Notes: generated by a model not told the origin, from the sequence alone. Numbered from the stretch's first letter, positions 8,629-17,451 are shown. The stretch is DNA of 64,000 nucleotides from Paenibacillus spiritus (GCF_008710135.1 NZ_VYKK01000015.1:186001-250000), one strand, 5' to 3'. Translations and numbers: made by a program.

Positions 8629-10680
8629 ATGACGCTTACTTTGAATGATATCGAAGTCAGAGCCATCGCTGGCGTGAGCGCCTCCAAGCAGGAGGAGCTT
8701 CACGCCTTTGGCATCTTTACGGTGAAAGACCTGTTGGAGTACTATCCGTTTCGTTATGAGGATTACCGCCCCAAGACGCTCTCCGAGGTGAAGCACGGGG
8801 AGAAAGTGACGGTGGAGGCGAAGGTTATCGGTCTGCCGGTGCTTCAGCGGTACGGCGGGAAGTCGCGTCTGAGCTGCAAAATGGTTGCCGGCCCCTGGAT
8901 GTTCACGGCCACCTGGTTCAACCGGCCGTTCGTCCGGGATCAGCTTGCCGCCGGCCGGGACGTGGTGGTCACCGGCAAGTGGGACCAGAAGCGTTCGCAG
9001 ATTACGGTGACAGACCATGAGTTTCCCGACCGCGGAAGCGTGAAGACCGGCACGCTGCAGCCGGTCTATTCCGTCGGCGGGAAGATCACGCAGTCGTGGC
9101 TGCGCAAGACCATTCTCCAGGCGCTGGAGCAGTACGGCGCGATGATACCGGAAATTCTGCCGCAGTCGATTTTGCGCAAATACGATTTGATGCCCCGCAG
9201 CCGCGCCATCGCGACGATCCATATGCCGGAGGATACAAGCGACGGCTCGGCCGGACGGCGGCGGATGGTCTATGAAGAATTGTTCCTGTTCCAGCTCAAG
9301 GTTCAGGCCTTCCGCGTGCTGAACCGGGGACGCATGGACGGGGTAGTGCATACGGTAGACAACGCTACCGTCCGCCAGTTCGTCCGCAGTCTTCCCTTTG
9401 AGCTGACCGATGCCCAGAAGCGGGTGGAACTGGAGATTCTCCAGGATATGCGCTCTCCGTACTGCATGAACCGGCTGCTGCAGGGAGATGTCGGCTCCGG
9501 CAAAACCGTGCTTGCGGCGATCGCTCTCTTCGCCACGGTCCGTTCCGGATTCCAGGGGGCGCTGATGGTGCCCACCGAAATACTGGCCGAGCAGCACCTC
9601 CGGTCGCTGCAGCGCATGTTCGAGCCGTTCGGCATCACGGTGGGGCTGCTGACGGGCAGCGTGAACGGGCGCAAGCGCAAGGATCTTCTGGCTTCGCTGC
9701 AAATGGGACTGACCGATGTCGTGGTCGGGACGCATGCGCTGATTCAGGAGGATGTGTTCTTCCGCGATCTCGGACTCGTCGTGACCGATGAACAGCATCG
9801 CTTCGGGGTCAATCAGCGCAGCATTTTGCGGCGCAAGGGTTACAATCCCGATGTGCTGACGATGACGGCGACGCCGATCCCCCGGACGCTGGCTATTACT
9901 GTATTCGGCGATATGGATGTCTCGACGCTGTCGGAGCGTCCGAAAGGCAGAGTGCCGATCTCCACGTACTGGGCCAAGCCGGGGCAGATGGACCGGGTGA
10001 TCGGGCTCGTTCGGCGGGAGACGGAGCAGGGGCGGCAGGCCTACATGATTACGCCGCTGATCGAGGAGTCGGACAAGCTGGATGTGCAGAATGCGATTGA
10101 TCTGCACATCACGATGACCCAAGCGCTTCCCACGGTGCGTATCGGACTTCTGCACGGCAGAATGACGCCTTCGGAGAAGGATGAGGTCATGCGCCGTTTC
10201 TATTCGGGCGAGATTCAGGTGCTGGTCTCCACGACAGTGGTCGAGGTCGGCGTCGACGTCCCCAACGCTACGCTGATGGTGATTATCGACGCCGACCGGT
10301 TCGGACTGTCCCAGCTTCATCAGCTTCGCGGACGGGTCGGACGCGGCGAGCACGCTTCGTTCTGCGTTCTGGTCGCCGATCCGAAATCGGAGATCGGCAA
10401 GGAGCGGATGATCGCCATGACGGAGACCGACGACGGCTTCGAGGTCTCGCGCCGCGATCTGGAGCTTCGCGGGCCGGGCGACTTCTTCGGAACGAAGCAG
10501 AGCGGCCTGCCGGAGTTCCGTCTGGCCGATATGACGGCCGACTTTGACGTGCTGGAGCAGGCCCGCGGCGATGCCGCGGAGCTGCTGAGAGACGGCCATT
10601 TCTGGACGTCTCCGGAATACGCGCCGCTGCGCGATTTTCTGCAGCGCGAGCAGATTTTTCAGGGAGATCTGATGGACTGA
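8629..10680 (+). CDS. recG: ATP-dependent DNA helicase RecG
   Basis: Branch-migration helicase that regresses stalled replication forks. About 683 aa, normal length. N-terminal wedge/OB region (FRYEDYRPKTLSEV, VTVEAKVIG), Walker A GDVGSGKTVLAAIA, DEQH box in VTDEQHRFGVNQR, TATPIPRTL, VSTTVVEVGVDVPNATLM, QLHQLRGRVGRG. ATG 8629 fits TAGGAG (8617-8622) better than ATG 8623. Thirteen nt after the DegV gene, so probably in one operon. The 802-aa open frame on the other strand is a shadow. Confidence 0.96.
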   Translation: MTLTLNDIEVRAIAGVSASKQEELHAFGIFTVKDLLEYYPFRYEDYRPKTLSEVKHGEKVTVEAKVIGLPVLQRYGGKSRLSCKMVAGPWMFTATWFNRPFVRDQLAAGRDVVVTGKWDQKRSQITVTDHEFPDRGSVKTGTLQPVYSVGGKITQSWLRKTILQALEQYGAMIPEILPQSILRKYDLMPRSRAIATIHMPEDTSDGSAGRRRMVYEELFLFQLKVQAFRVLNRGRMDGVVHTVDNATVRQFVRSLPFELTDAQKRVELEILQDMRSPYCMNRLLQGDVGSGKTVLAAIALFATVRSGFQGALMVPTEILAEQHLRSLQRMFEPFGITVGLLTGSVNGRKRKDLLASLQMGLTDVVVGTHALIQEDVFFRDLGLVVTDEQHRFGVNQRSILRRKGYNPDVLTMTATPIPRTLAITVFGDMDVSTLSERPKGRVPISTYWAKPGQMDRVIGLVRRETEQGRQAYMITPLIEESDKLDVQNAIDLHITMTQALPTVRIGLLHGRMTPSEKDEVMRRFYSGEIQVLVSTTVVEVGVDVPNATLMVIIDADRFGLSQLHQLRGRVGRGEHASFCVLVADPKSEIGKERMIAMTETDDGFEVSRRDLELRGPGDFFGTKQSGLPEFRLADMTADFDVLEQARGDAAELLRDGHFWTSPEYAPLRDFLQREQIFQGDLMD

Positions 10681-10743
10681 TGGCACAGGTGCCCGCCTTC
10701 CCGCATAGAGTAAGAAAGACTGGATATGACGGGAGGTAGCTGC

Positions 10744-11037
10744 ATGAATATGAGTTATCAGCAGTACGGCATCAGCACGCAACTGGTGGAGCGGATCAAG
10801 ACGAAGATGAAGAATCCTCCGACCAAGGAACGGATCAAGGGTCTGGTGAACGGGCTGGGCAAGCAGGAGCTTCAGGATGCTGCGGTGGTGCGCAGACTGG
10901 TGCGCAACGCTTCTTCCATATTGGGCGAACGGCTGACGGCCACCCAGGAGGAAGGCATCGTCCGGTTCGTAATCGCCCAGAAGATCGATCCGAAGAATAC
11001 GTTTCATTTGATTCGGCTGTGGGGGATGTTCCGCTAG
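10744..11037 (+). CDS. Probable stage VI sporulation protein F
   Basis: 97-aa soluble protein, MNMSYQQYGISTQLVERIKT through to KIDPKNTFHLIRLWGMFR. Helical, with a small KMKNPPTKERIKGL / VRRLVRNAS pattern. The length and the pattern of helices resemble the SpoVIF family needed for spore coat assembly; I place it there from memory of Paenibacillus annotations, so the family call is tentative. Start ATG 10744 behind GGGAGGT; an upstream in-frame ATG at 10726 precedes that site and is less likely. It may be read through from recG (63 nt gap). Confidence 0.6.
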   Translation: MNMSYQQYGISTQLVERIKTKMKNPPTKERIKGLVNGLGKQELQDAAVVRRLVRNASSILGERLTATQEEGIVRFVIAQKIDPKNTFHLIRLWGMFR

Positions 11038-11197
11038 TCTGACGAAGCGTAGAATGTGAACCGATCAAGCTGTTCCCTTCAGGATTTCGGTGCGAATGAA
11101 CCGGTCCTGCCGAGGAATGGCTTTTTTGGCATCCACGATTTGGAAACTCTATCCTGTAGAGTGCGTATAGAAGGGTGCGAGAGAACGAAAGGAGAGG

Positions 11198-11551
11198 GTG
11201 AAATTGGTTATTAAATTGGTTTTTGTATTGATTATCCTGTTTCTGGTATTTTGGCTCGGAGCGCTGCTGTATAACCTTGTAAGGGGCCTCCGAAGATGGT
11301 CGTTCAACAATGCCAGTCCGCTTGAGGAGGTGTTCTGCACAGCGGTAACCAGACGAGCCCGGGTAACGGGAGGCGCGTTTAACCGGCCGAGTCATACGGA
11401 TTACTTCATTACGTTCGAAATGGGAGACGGGCAGCGTCTGGAGCTGAGAGTGCCCGACGAAGAATACGGTGGAATTGTAGAAGGCGACAGAGGCGTTCTT
11501 ACGCATAAAGGAACGCGCTTCAAAGGCTTCCGCCGCCATTCTGCCGGGTGA
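11198..11551 (+). CDS. Small membrane protein, DUF2500-like
   Basis: 117 aa with one N-terminal membrane helix (VIKLVFVLIILFLVFWLGALLYNLV) and a soluble beta-rich tail: CTAVTRRARVTGG...YFITFEMGDGQRLELRVPDEEYGGIVEGDRGVLTHKGTRF. The VPDEEYG...GD.G.LT.KGTRF pattern is typical of DUF2500 proteins, function unknown. Start GTG 11198 sits close to AAAGGAGAG; TTG 11204 is an equally possible start. The 160-bp gap before it holds no clear gene. Confidence 0.6.
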   Translation: MKLVIKLVFVLIILFLVFWLGALLYNLVRGLRRWSFNNASPLEEVFCTAVTRRARVTGGAFNRPSHTDYFITFEMGDGQRLELRVPDEEYGGIVEGDRGVLTHKGTRFKGFRRHSAG

Positions 11552-11560
11552 AGGCGAAAG

Positions 11561-12514
11561 CTATATAACCCGCTGCATATGCAGCACCACATTGCTCCAG
11601 TAGCCGCTGTCCAGCTTGCTGATCTGAACGCCGGGATCTCCCCAGGTATGGATGAACTGGCCGCTGCCGATGTAGATGCCGACATGTCCGGGCACGGCGT
11701 CGCTCTCGAATCGGCCGGGAACGGTGAAGAAGATCAGATCGCCGGGCTTAAGATCGCTGCGCTGCACGCGGGTTCCCCGGTTATCCTGATCGCGGGCAAG
11801 CCGGGGAAGACTGACTCCGAACTTCTTGAAGACATGCTGGGTGAACGAGGAACAATCAAATCTGTGGGATACATCATATGGCTCGGCCCCGAAATGATAA
11901 GGAACGCCAAGGAATTGTTTGGCATAGGCGACGAGTTCATCCGCCTCGGAAGAAGAAAGGCTCTGAATGCGTATGGTTCCGCTGTCCGATCCGGCAGATG
12001 TGCCTCCGGCGTTTCCGGATGGGCTTCCGCTTGGCAGCGGCGAGGAGCTGCCCTCGCCTTCGGTCGGCGTATCAATGGCGATCTCGCCGCTCTTCGGGTC
12101 CCAGCCGACTACCGTCCGGAACAGCCGGGACATGGACTCGGGCGTCATGTATACAATGCCTTCCAACCGCTCCGGCGGCTGGGGAAGGGTAAGAGGTTCA
12201 CCCATGGACTGCGCCGACGTGTCACCGGGCTTCAGGCGGAACATGACGTCCGTGTATCCGATAAGCACCTCGCCGCTCTGACTCTCCTCCATCCGGTAGC
12301 CGAGCGACCGGACGGCGGGCTTAAGCGGCAGCAAGGTCTGGCCTGAGCCGTCCCTGATAGAGCTGCGCTCGGTGTAGGACTGGATGACAGGCCCGGTTCC
12401 AGGGGAAGTGGTGGGCACCGGTTCGGCTGAACGGGTATTGCCGCAGCCCGCGGCGGCCGAAAGAGATACCGCTGCGACCAGGCAGCCGGCGGCAAAGCCA
12501 TACATAGGTTTCAT
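11561..12514 (-). CDS. NlpC/P60 lipoprotein with stalk domain
   Basis: 317-aa putative cell-wall endopeptidase (D,L-endopeptidase of the NlpC/P60 family). Signal peptide with lipobox SAAAGC (Cys ~24). Residues ~45-150 look like a copper-amine-oxidase-N/stalk domain (LPLKPAVRSLGYRMEE, YMTPESMSRLF). Ser/Gly linker, then NlpC/P60 domain ~185-317 with catalytic Cys in HRFDCSSFTQHVF, His in GHVGIYIG and third polar residue in FIHTWG. Convergent with the preceding membrane-protein gene (9 nt apart), no shared terminator seen. The surface-anchored enzyme would trim peptidoglycan stems. Confidence 0.88.
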   Translation of the reverse strand: MKPMYGFAAGCLVAAVSLSAAAGCGNTRSAEPVPTTSPGTGPVIQSYTERSSIRDGSGQTLLPLKPAVRSLGYRMEESQSGEVLIGYTDVMFRLKPGDTSAQSMGEPLTLPQPPERLEGIVYMTPESMSRLFRTVVGWDPKSGEIAIDTPTEGEGSSSPLPSGSPSGNAGGTSAGSDSGTIRIQSLSSSEADELVAYAKQFLGVPYHFGAEPYDVSHRFDCSSFTQHVFKKFGVSLPRLARDQDNRGTRVQRSDLKPGDLIFFTVPGRFESDAVPGHVGIYIGSGQFIHTWGDPGVQISKLDSGYWSNVVLHMQRVI

Positions 12515-12579
12515 GGGACACTCTCCATCTTGAGCGGATTTGTACGGAGAGTATGACCCAAAGCAAGTGAAATTATGAA

Positions 12580-12608
12580 TTGACGGAACTTGCGGGCGCC
12601 GTTACTAT
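12580..12608 (+). promoter_or_regulatory. Sigma-A promoter of the ABC operon
   Basis: TTGACG (12580-12585), 17-nt spacer, TACTAT (12603-12608). Implies a leader of about 135 nt before the ATG at 12749. Confidence 0.7.
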
Positions 12609-12633
12609 TAGTTTATTAACCGCTGGTAAGCAG

Positions 12634-12709
12634 TCTTCGCGTCCTTTTTGCTTTAATGCGAAGAAGCGACAACGCATCTTCGCGATTATTGGGTTAAGCG
12701 AAGAAGCGA
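12634..12709 (+). promoter_or_regulatory. Leader with four alternately complementary segments
   Basis: TCTTCGCG at 12634-12641, GCGAAGAAGCGA at 12658-12669, TCTTCGCG at 12677-12684 and GCGAAGAAGCGA at 12698-12709. Segments 1:2, 2:3 and 3:4 can each form a 7-bp stem (TCTTCGC/GCGAAGA), the layout of an attenuator or other switch. No T-box sequence and no recognisable riboswitch core. A 13-codon frame starts at ATG 12656 (MRRSDNASSRLLG) but lacks a good ribosome binding site. Confidence 0.5.
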
Positions 12710-12748
12710 ATTGCGTACGGACGGTAACCACAGGAGAAGGGGAGTCGG

Positions 12749-13786
12749 ATGATGAAGACAAAGAGAACGGTATGGAGTCTGGCGCTGGGCCTGCTGCTCA
12801 TCGCCAGCAGCGGTTGCGGCAACAATGAGAACAGCGGCGCGGCATCAGGCAGCGCTGCACCGAAAGCGAAGACCTACAAAATCGCCATTGCACAGTATGT
12901 GGAGCATCCGTCGCTGGATGCCACCCGGGAGGGCATCCTTGCGGCGCTGAAGGATGCCGGAATTACGGAGGGAGAGAATCTGACCGTCGATTACGAGAAT
13001 GCGCAGGCGGATTCTTCCAATAATCTCTCCATCGCACAGAAGCTGGCCGGCGACAAGAACGATCTGGTCATCGGGATTGCTACGCCGACTGCCCAGGCAT
13101 TGGTCCAGAGCCTGGGCGACAGCACGCCGGTTTTGTTCGCCGCCGTAACCGATCCGGTCTCCTCGAAAATTGTGAAGGACATGGAGCATCCCGGCGGACA
13201 AGTCTCGGGAGCGTCCGATACGAACCCGCAGGCCATCGTCCGCCTGATGGATTTCATCGCCGCCAACTTCCCGAATGTGAAGAAGCTGGGCGTTGTGATC
13301 AATGAGGGGGAACCCAATGCCGTAGTGATGGCTGACCAGGCCAAGAAGGCGCTGGCCGGACATGGCATTGAGCTGATCAAGGCGCCGATCACGAACACCT
13401 CCGAGGTCAAGCAGGCCGCGGAATCCCTGGTAGGACGAGCCGATGCTATCTACATTACGCTGGATAATTCGGTAGTCAGCGGGGTGGACAGCATCATCCA
13501 GGTCGCGAACAAGAACAAGCTTCCCTTCTTCTCCAGCGACCGCGATACCGTGGAGAGAGGCGCTCTCGCTACAGTCGGGTTCAAGTATTTCGATCACGGC
13601 TACCAGGTTGGCGAAATGGCCGCAGACGTCCTGAAGAACGGCAAGAAGGTCGGGGATATGCCTGTGAAGATGCAGGAGAAGCTGGACCTGATTCTGAATG
13701 TGAAAGCCGCCGAGGCCCAGGGCGTCAAGGTGACGGATGCCATGAAGGCGGAAGTGGCCGATCAGACCAATAATCTTATTCAATAG
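12749..13786 (+). CDS. ABC transporter substrate-binding lipoprotein (TrpX/PF04392 type)
   Basis: 345 aa. Signal peptide with lipobox IASSGC (Cys ~24), low-complexity Ser/Ala linker, then a periplasmic-binding-protein-like fold: YKIAIAQYVEHPSLDATREG, GIATPTAQAL, VLFAAVTDPVSSKIV, VSGASD, VGRADAIYITLDNSVVSGVDS, PFFSSDRDTVERGALATVGF. This is the ABC_sub_bind family; streptococcal members bind tryptophan, but the ligand here is unknown. AGGAGAAGGGGAG precedes the two adjacent ATGs (12749, 12752). First gene of a three-gene ABC operon. Confidence 0.88.
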   Translation: MMKTKRTVWSLALGLLLIASSGCGNNENSGAASGSAAPKAKTYKIAIAQYVEHPSLDATREGILAALKDAGITEGENLTVDYENAQADSSNNLSIAQKLAGDKNDLVIGIATPTAQALVQSLGDSTPVLFAAVTDPVSSKIVKDMEHPGGQVSGASDTNPQAIVRLMDFIAANFPNVKKLGVVINEGEPNAVVMADQAKKALAGHGIELIKAPITNTSEVKQAAESLVGRADAIYITLDNSVVSGVDSIIQVANKNKLPFFSSDRDTVERGALATVGFKYFDHGYQVGEMAADVLKNGKKVGDMPVKMQEKLDLILNVKAAEAQGVKVTDAMKAEVADQTNNLIQ

Positions 13787-13809
13787 CAGGCTGAAGGGAG
13801 CGGCGCGTC

Positions 13810-14727
13810 ATGTTCGATTCAATACGGGGAGCGGTAGAGCTTGGCCTTCTGTACGCGTTTATGGCCCTCGGCGTATATATCACCTTCCGGATTCTGGATT
13901 TTCCCGATCTGACGGTAGACGGGAGCTTCGCCACCGGCGGAGCCATTGCCGCAGTACTCATTGCGCACGGCTATTCGCCCTGGCTGGCCACGGCAGCCGC
14001 CCTGGCCGGAGGCCTGCTGGCGGGCCTGTGCACCGGTCTGCTGCATACCAAGGGCAAGATCAACGGGCTTCTGTCTGGCATCCTGATGATGATCGCTCTT
14101 CATTCCATTAACCTGCGGATTCTCGGCCGTCCCAATGTGTCCATCATGGGCGAGCCCTCCGTGCTGGATACGCTCCATCCGCTGTATGCGATGCCCTTCG
14201 CGGTGCTTGCCGTCAAGCTGCTGATGGACGGCTTCTTCAAGACCGACCTCGGTCTTGCGCTGCGGGCGACCGGAGACAACGGCCGCATGATCCGCAGCCT
14301 TGGCGTCAACACCGACTTCACGAAGGTGATCGGAATCAGTCTGTCCAACGGACTCGTCGCTCTCTCGGGCGCGCTGATTGCCCAGTCTTCTTCCTTTGCC
14401 GATTCTTCGATGGGGATCGGGATGATCGTCATCGGCCTGGCTTCGGTCATTATCGGTGAAGCGATCTTCGGTTCTTCCACCGTGTTCCGGGCCACGCTTG
14501 CTGTGGTTCTGGGCTCGGTGGTCTACCGTATTGTGGTCGCTCTGGCCCTTCGGGTGGAATGGCTGGAAGCTTCGGATCTGAAGCTGATTACGGCGCTGAT
14601 CGTGATTGCGGCGCTGGTATTCCCCACAATCCGGCGGCACTATAAGTTCAAGAGCAGCGCCCGCAGACGAACTGCGGAGCTGTCGGCCGGAATGGGAGGA
14701 GGTGCGGGCCATGCTGAGATTAACTAA
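13810..14727 (+). CDS. ABC transporter permease (BPD_transp_2/TrpY type)
   Basis: 305 aa, about eight or nine hydrophobic segments. Characteristic stretch GLLYAFMALGVYITFRILDFPDLTVDGSFATGGAIAA and the loop LALRATGDNGRMIRSLGVNTDFTKVIGISLSNGLVALSGAL, typical of the permease that pairs with ABC_sub_bind proteins. Starts 23 nt after the binding protein and overlaps the ATPase start by 17 nt, so translation is likely coupled. Confidence 0.9.
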   Translation: MFDSIRGAVELGLLYAFMALGVYITFRILDFPDLTVDGSFATGGAIAAVLIAHGYSPWLATAAALAGGLLAGLCTGLLHTKGKINGLLSGILMMIALHSINLRILGRPNVSIMGEPSVLDTLHPLYAMPFAVLAVKLLMDGFFKTDLGLALRATGDNGRMIRSLGVNTDFTKVIGISLSNGLVALSGALIAQSSSFADSSMGIGMIVIGLASVIIGEAIFGSSTVFRATLAVVLGSVVYRIVVALALRVEWLEASDLKLITALIVIAALVFPTIRRHYKFKSSARRRTAELSAGMGGGAGHAEIN

Positions 14728-15505
14728 TGTGACCAAGCTGTTCAATCCCGGAACCCCCGATGAGAAGATTGCATTGCTTGGACTTCATCTGCATTTGGCT
14801 CCCGGCGATTTCGTAACGGTCATCGGCAGCAACGGGGCCGGCAAATCCACCCTGATGAATCTCATTTCGGGGGCGATGCAGCCGGACGGCGGGGAAGTGG
14901 AGATCGAGGGGAAGAATGTAAATTCCATTCCCGAGCACCGCCGGAGTCCCTGGATCGGCCGTGTCTTTCAGGACCCCATGGCCGGCACTTCGCCGCATAT
15001 GACCATTGAAGAGAATCTGGCCATGGCGTTCATGCGCGGACGGCGGCGGAGATTGTCGCTGGGGATCGGACCGAAGCGACGGGCCGGCTTCAAGGCCGAA
15101 CTGGAACGGCTTGGCATCGGTCTCGAGAACCGGCTTGGCGCGAAGGTTGGACTGCTCTCCGGCGGCGAACGGCAGGCGCTCAGTCTGCTGATGGCGACGT
15201 TCACAAGTCCCCGCATTCTGCTGCTGGATGAGCATACGGCTGCGCTTGACCCGGCCCGCGCCGAACTGGTTACGCAGCTGACGGATACCATTGTCGGCGA
15301 TTTGAAGCTGACGACCCTGATGGTGACCCATAATATGGAGCAGGCCATTCGCCTTGGCAACCGCCTGATTATGATGGATAAAGGACGCATCATCCTTGAC
15401 CTGGATTCGGCGCGGAAGAAGAACCTCAGCGTCGAGTCGCTGACGAGCGAATTTGAATCGATCAGCGGACACCGGCTGACCGATGACCGGATGATGCTCG
15501 GCTGA
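14711..15505 (+). CDS. ABC transporter ATP-binding protein (TrpZ type)
   Basis: 264-aa nucleotide-binding subunit. Walker A IGSNGAGKSTLMNLI, Q-loop in VFQDPMAG, signature LLSGGERQALSLLMA, Walker B ILLLDEHTAALDP, H-loop VTHNMEQAI. Walker B is followed by EHTAALD rather than the usual EPTSGLD, as in this sub-family. Start ATG 14711 lies behind GGGAGGAGGTG and inside the permease end; the frame is open further upstream but without support. Completes a self-contained importer. Confidence 0.92.
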   Translation: MLRLTNVTKLFNPGTPDEKIALLGLHLHLAPGDFVTVIGSNGAGKSTLMNLISGAMQPDGGEVEIEGKNVNSIPEHRRSPWIGRVFQDPMAGTSPHMTIEENLAMAFMRGRRRRLSLGIGPKRRAGFKAELERLGIGLENRLGAKVGLLSGGERQALSLLMATFTSPRILLLDEHTAALDPARAELVTQLTDTIVGDLKLTTLMVTHNMEQAIRLGNRLIMMDKGRIILDLDSARKKNLSVESLTSEFESISGHRLTDDRMMLG

Positions 15506-15636
15506 ACCGCTCCTCTAGCGTCAGCTGTGCGATTCATCCTCCTGTCCGGACGTTTAAAAAGGTAGGGAAGCCTTGACTGCTCCGCCTGTAAGATCAGCGG
15601 CGGAGCCGGGCGTGAGACGACAAGGAGGATGCACCC

Positions 15637-16431
15637 ATGACAGAACAGAGGCTCGCAGGCAAAGTGGCGGTTATCACCGGCGGAGGATCGGGGATCGGCA
15701 AGGCATCGGCGCTGGAGTTCGGAAGACACGGCGCCAAGGTTGCCCTGCTGGACCGGACGCCGGACAGCGCCGAGAAGGTGAAGAAGAGCATTGAAGAAGC
15801 GGGCGGAACCGCTATGGTGGTGGAATGCGACATCGAACGACCGGAGATGGTCCAACAAGCCATCGACCGCGTTGCCTCCGAATGGGGGCGGCTGGACATT
15901 GTATTCGCCAACGCAGGCATTAACGGAGCGATGGCGCCAATCGAGACCATGGATATGGACGATTGGAACCAGACTATCCATATTAATCTTCGCGGCACGT
16001 TCGCGACGGTTAAATATGCGATTCCGCATCTGAAGGCGGCGGGCGGAGGCAGTATATTGATCACGAGCTCGATTAACGGGAACCGCGTATTCTCCAACAT
16101 CGGCTTCTCGGCGTACAGCACCACCAAAGCGGGCCAGGTGGCCTTCATGAAGATGGCGGCGCTGGAGCTGGCGCAGTTCGGCATTCGCGTCAACGCGATC
16201 TGCCCGGGTGCGATTACGACCAACATCGACCAGAATACCTTCCCCCAGGAGGATCTGGAAGAAGTGAAGATTCCCGTAGAGTTCCCGGAAGGCGATCAGC
16301 CTCTGGAGAATGGCCCGGGCAAGCCGAAGCAGGTGGCCAAGCTGGCCTTGTTCCTCGCTTCCGATGATTCCGATCATATTTCGGGAACCGAAGTCTACTG
16401 TGACGGGACGGAGTCGCTGCTTCACGGATAA
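15637..16431 (+). CDS. SDR-family NAD(P)-dependent oxidoreductase
   Basis: 264-aa classical short-chain dehydrogenase. Cofactor motif TGGGSGIGKASALEFGRHG, then NAGINGAMAPIE (NAG motif), active-site Ser in LITSSINGN, YSTTKAGQ (YxxxK), PGAITTNID. An Asp (CDIERPE) is placed as in NAD(H)-preferring or mixed members. Substrate cannot be told; glucose/ribitol-type dehydrogenases are one option. Single gene with AAGGAGG 5' to ATG; followed by a GC-rich hairpin near 16560-16598. Confidence 0.88.
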   Translation: MTEQRLAGKVAVITGGGSGIGKASALEFGRHGAKVALLDRTPDSAEKVKKSIEEAGGTAMVVECDIERPEMVQQAIDRVASEWGRLDIVFANAGINGAMAPIETMDMDDWNQTIHINLRGTFATVKYAIPHLKAAGGGSILITSSINGNRVFSNIGFSAYSTTKAGQVAFMKMAALELAQFGIRVNAICPGAITTNIDQNTFPQEDLEEVKIPVEFPEGDQPLENGPGKPKQVAKLALFLASDDSDHISGTEVYCDGTESLLHG

Positions 16432-16473
16432 ACCCGGCAGGAAGCCTCCTTGAAGATCACGCCTGACAAGGCC

Positions 16474-16502
16474 TTGACCGATGGTCATGATTCGGCGACA
16501 AT
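16474..16502 (+). promoter_or_regulatory. Possible promoter of the MgtC-family gene
   Basis: TTGACC (16474-16479), 17-nt spacer, GACAAT (16497-16502). The -10 is a 4/6 match. The hairpin at about 16560-16598 lies between it and the gene, so its role is uncertain. Confidence 0.35.
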
Positions 16503-16559
16503 TTGCATAGGATAAAAGGCGCCGACATCCTCTCCTCGGATCGTCCCCGTCATTGAAGC

Positions 16560-16598
16560 GGCCGGTCGTCCTGCACAGCAGGCGCCCGGCCGGTTTTT
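16560..16598 (+). terminator. Probable terminator hairpin after the SDR gene
   Basis: GC-rich imperfect inverted repeat centred on CCTGCACAGCAGG followed by TTTTT. Lies between the SDR gene and the MgtC gene. Confidence 0.5.
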
Positions 16599-16666
16599 GC
16601 ATGGGCGGACAAAACGCGTTAGGATTCCGATTCTATTCCAACGAAGGTGATACTGGAGGCTGTATC

Positions 16667-17371
16667 ATGGAAGTGCACATTGACTCAACAATCAAACTGC
16701 TGGTTGCCATGCTGTTCGGGCTCTTCATCGGCATTGACCGTCAGCTCAAGCAAAAACCGCTCGGCATCCGGACCAGCATGGTCATCAGCATTGCAAGCTG
16801 CCTGGTTACCCTGGTCTCTATTCATGCATTCGACAAGTTCGCGGGACCCGAGCACCCGAATATGGACCCGATGCGTCTGGCCGCCCAGATCGTCAGCGGC
16901 ATCGGCTTTCTCGGCGCGGGGGTTATTCTGCGGCGCGGAGGAGACGCCATCTCGGGCCTGACCTCGGCTGCGCTGATCTGGACGGCTTCCGGCATCGGCA
17001 TCGCGGTAGGCGCCGGATTCTATGTGGAAGCGGCCGTGGCCGTCATTCTGCTGATGTTCGCCGTCAACGCCATTCCGAACCTGATCCGGGCGGTCGGACC
17101 GCAGAAGCTGAACAAGCATGATGTATCTTTGAAGATTGTCATGGAAGCGAACGAAGCGCTGAGCGACATTATCCGCAGAATCGAGAACCGGGAGAAGGTT
17201 CCGCGGTCCAAGGCCCGGGTCATCCGGCGGATGAAGATCAAGGATCTGGAGGATGGACGACAGATGCTGGACATGGTGGTCTCCGCGCCGGATCATCATT
17301 TTATCGCCCAGATCTATTACGAGGTCAAGAATATTGAATATGTGATCAGCGTGGAAGTCGAACAATTGTAA
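16667..17371 (+). CDS. MgtC/SapB family membrane protein
   Basis: 234 aa. N-terminal half with four or five membrane helices: LLVAMLFGLFIGIDRQLKQKPLGIRTSMVISIASCLVTLVSI, AAQIVSGIGFLGAGVILRRGG, GLTSAALIWTASGIGIAVGAGFYVEA. The RQLKQKPLGIRT and GIGFLGAG motifs define the family. C-terminal ~85 residues form a soluble ACT-like domain (HDVSLKIVMEANEALSDIIRRIENRE). Linked to Mg2+ homeostasis in other bacteria; exact role here unknown. ATG 16667 is behind GGAGG; the longer frame upstream runs through the hairpin. Confidence 0.88.
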   Translation: MEVHIDSTIKLLVAMLFGLFIGIDRQLKQKPLGIRTSMVISIASCLVTLVSIHAFDKFAGPEHPNMDPMRLAAQIVSGIGFLGAGVILRRGGDAISGLTSAALIWTASGIGIAVGAGFYVEAAVAVILLMFAVNAIPNLIRAVGPQKLNKHDVSLKIVMEANEALSDIIRRIENREKVPRSKARVIRRMKIKDLEDGRQMLDMVVSAPDHHFIAQIYYEVKNIEYVISVEVEQL

Positions 17372-17437
17372 GGGATTGCTTGCAGCCCGGCAGTGCGTTG
17401 TGCAATCCGGCCGGGTTTATGTTAATCTAGTAGACGG

Positions 17438-17451
17438 TGAAAGCATTTTCA
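17438..17451 (+). promoter_or_regulatory. Weak cre-like palindrome before aldose epimerase
   Basis: TGAAAGCATTTTCA, one mismatch to the relaxed CcpA cre pattern TGWAANCGNTNWCA (central G is A). 27 nt before the start codon. Confidence 0.3.

Noticed and set aside
8599..11007. 802-aa open frame on the minus strand opposite recG
   Set aside because: Antisense shadow of a clearly real recG in GC-rich DNA; rich in His, Arg and Gln, no domain, no ribosome site.
12600..12748. T-box leader before the Trp-type ABC operon
   Set aside because: No AGGGTGGNACCGCG-like T-box sequence and the leader is too short.
14968..16602. 544-aa minus-strand frame over the ABC ATPase and SDR genes
   Set aside because: Shadow; crosses an intergenic region and two real genes.
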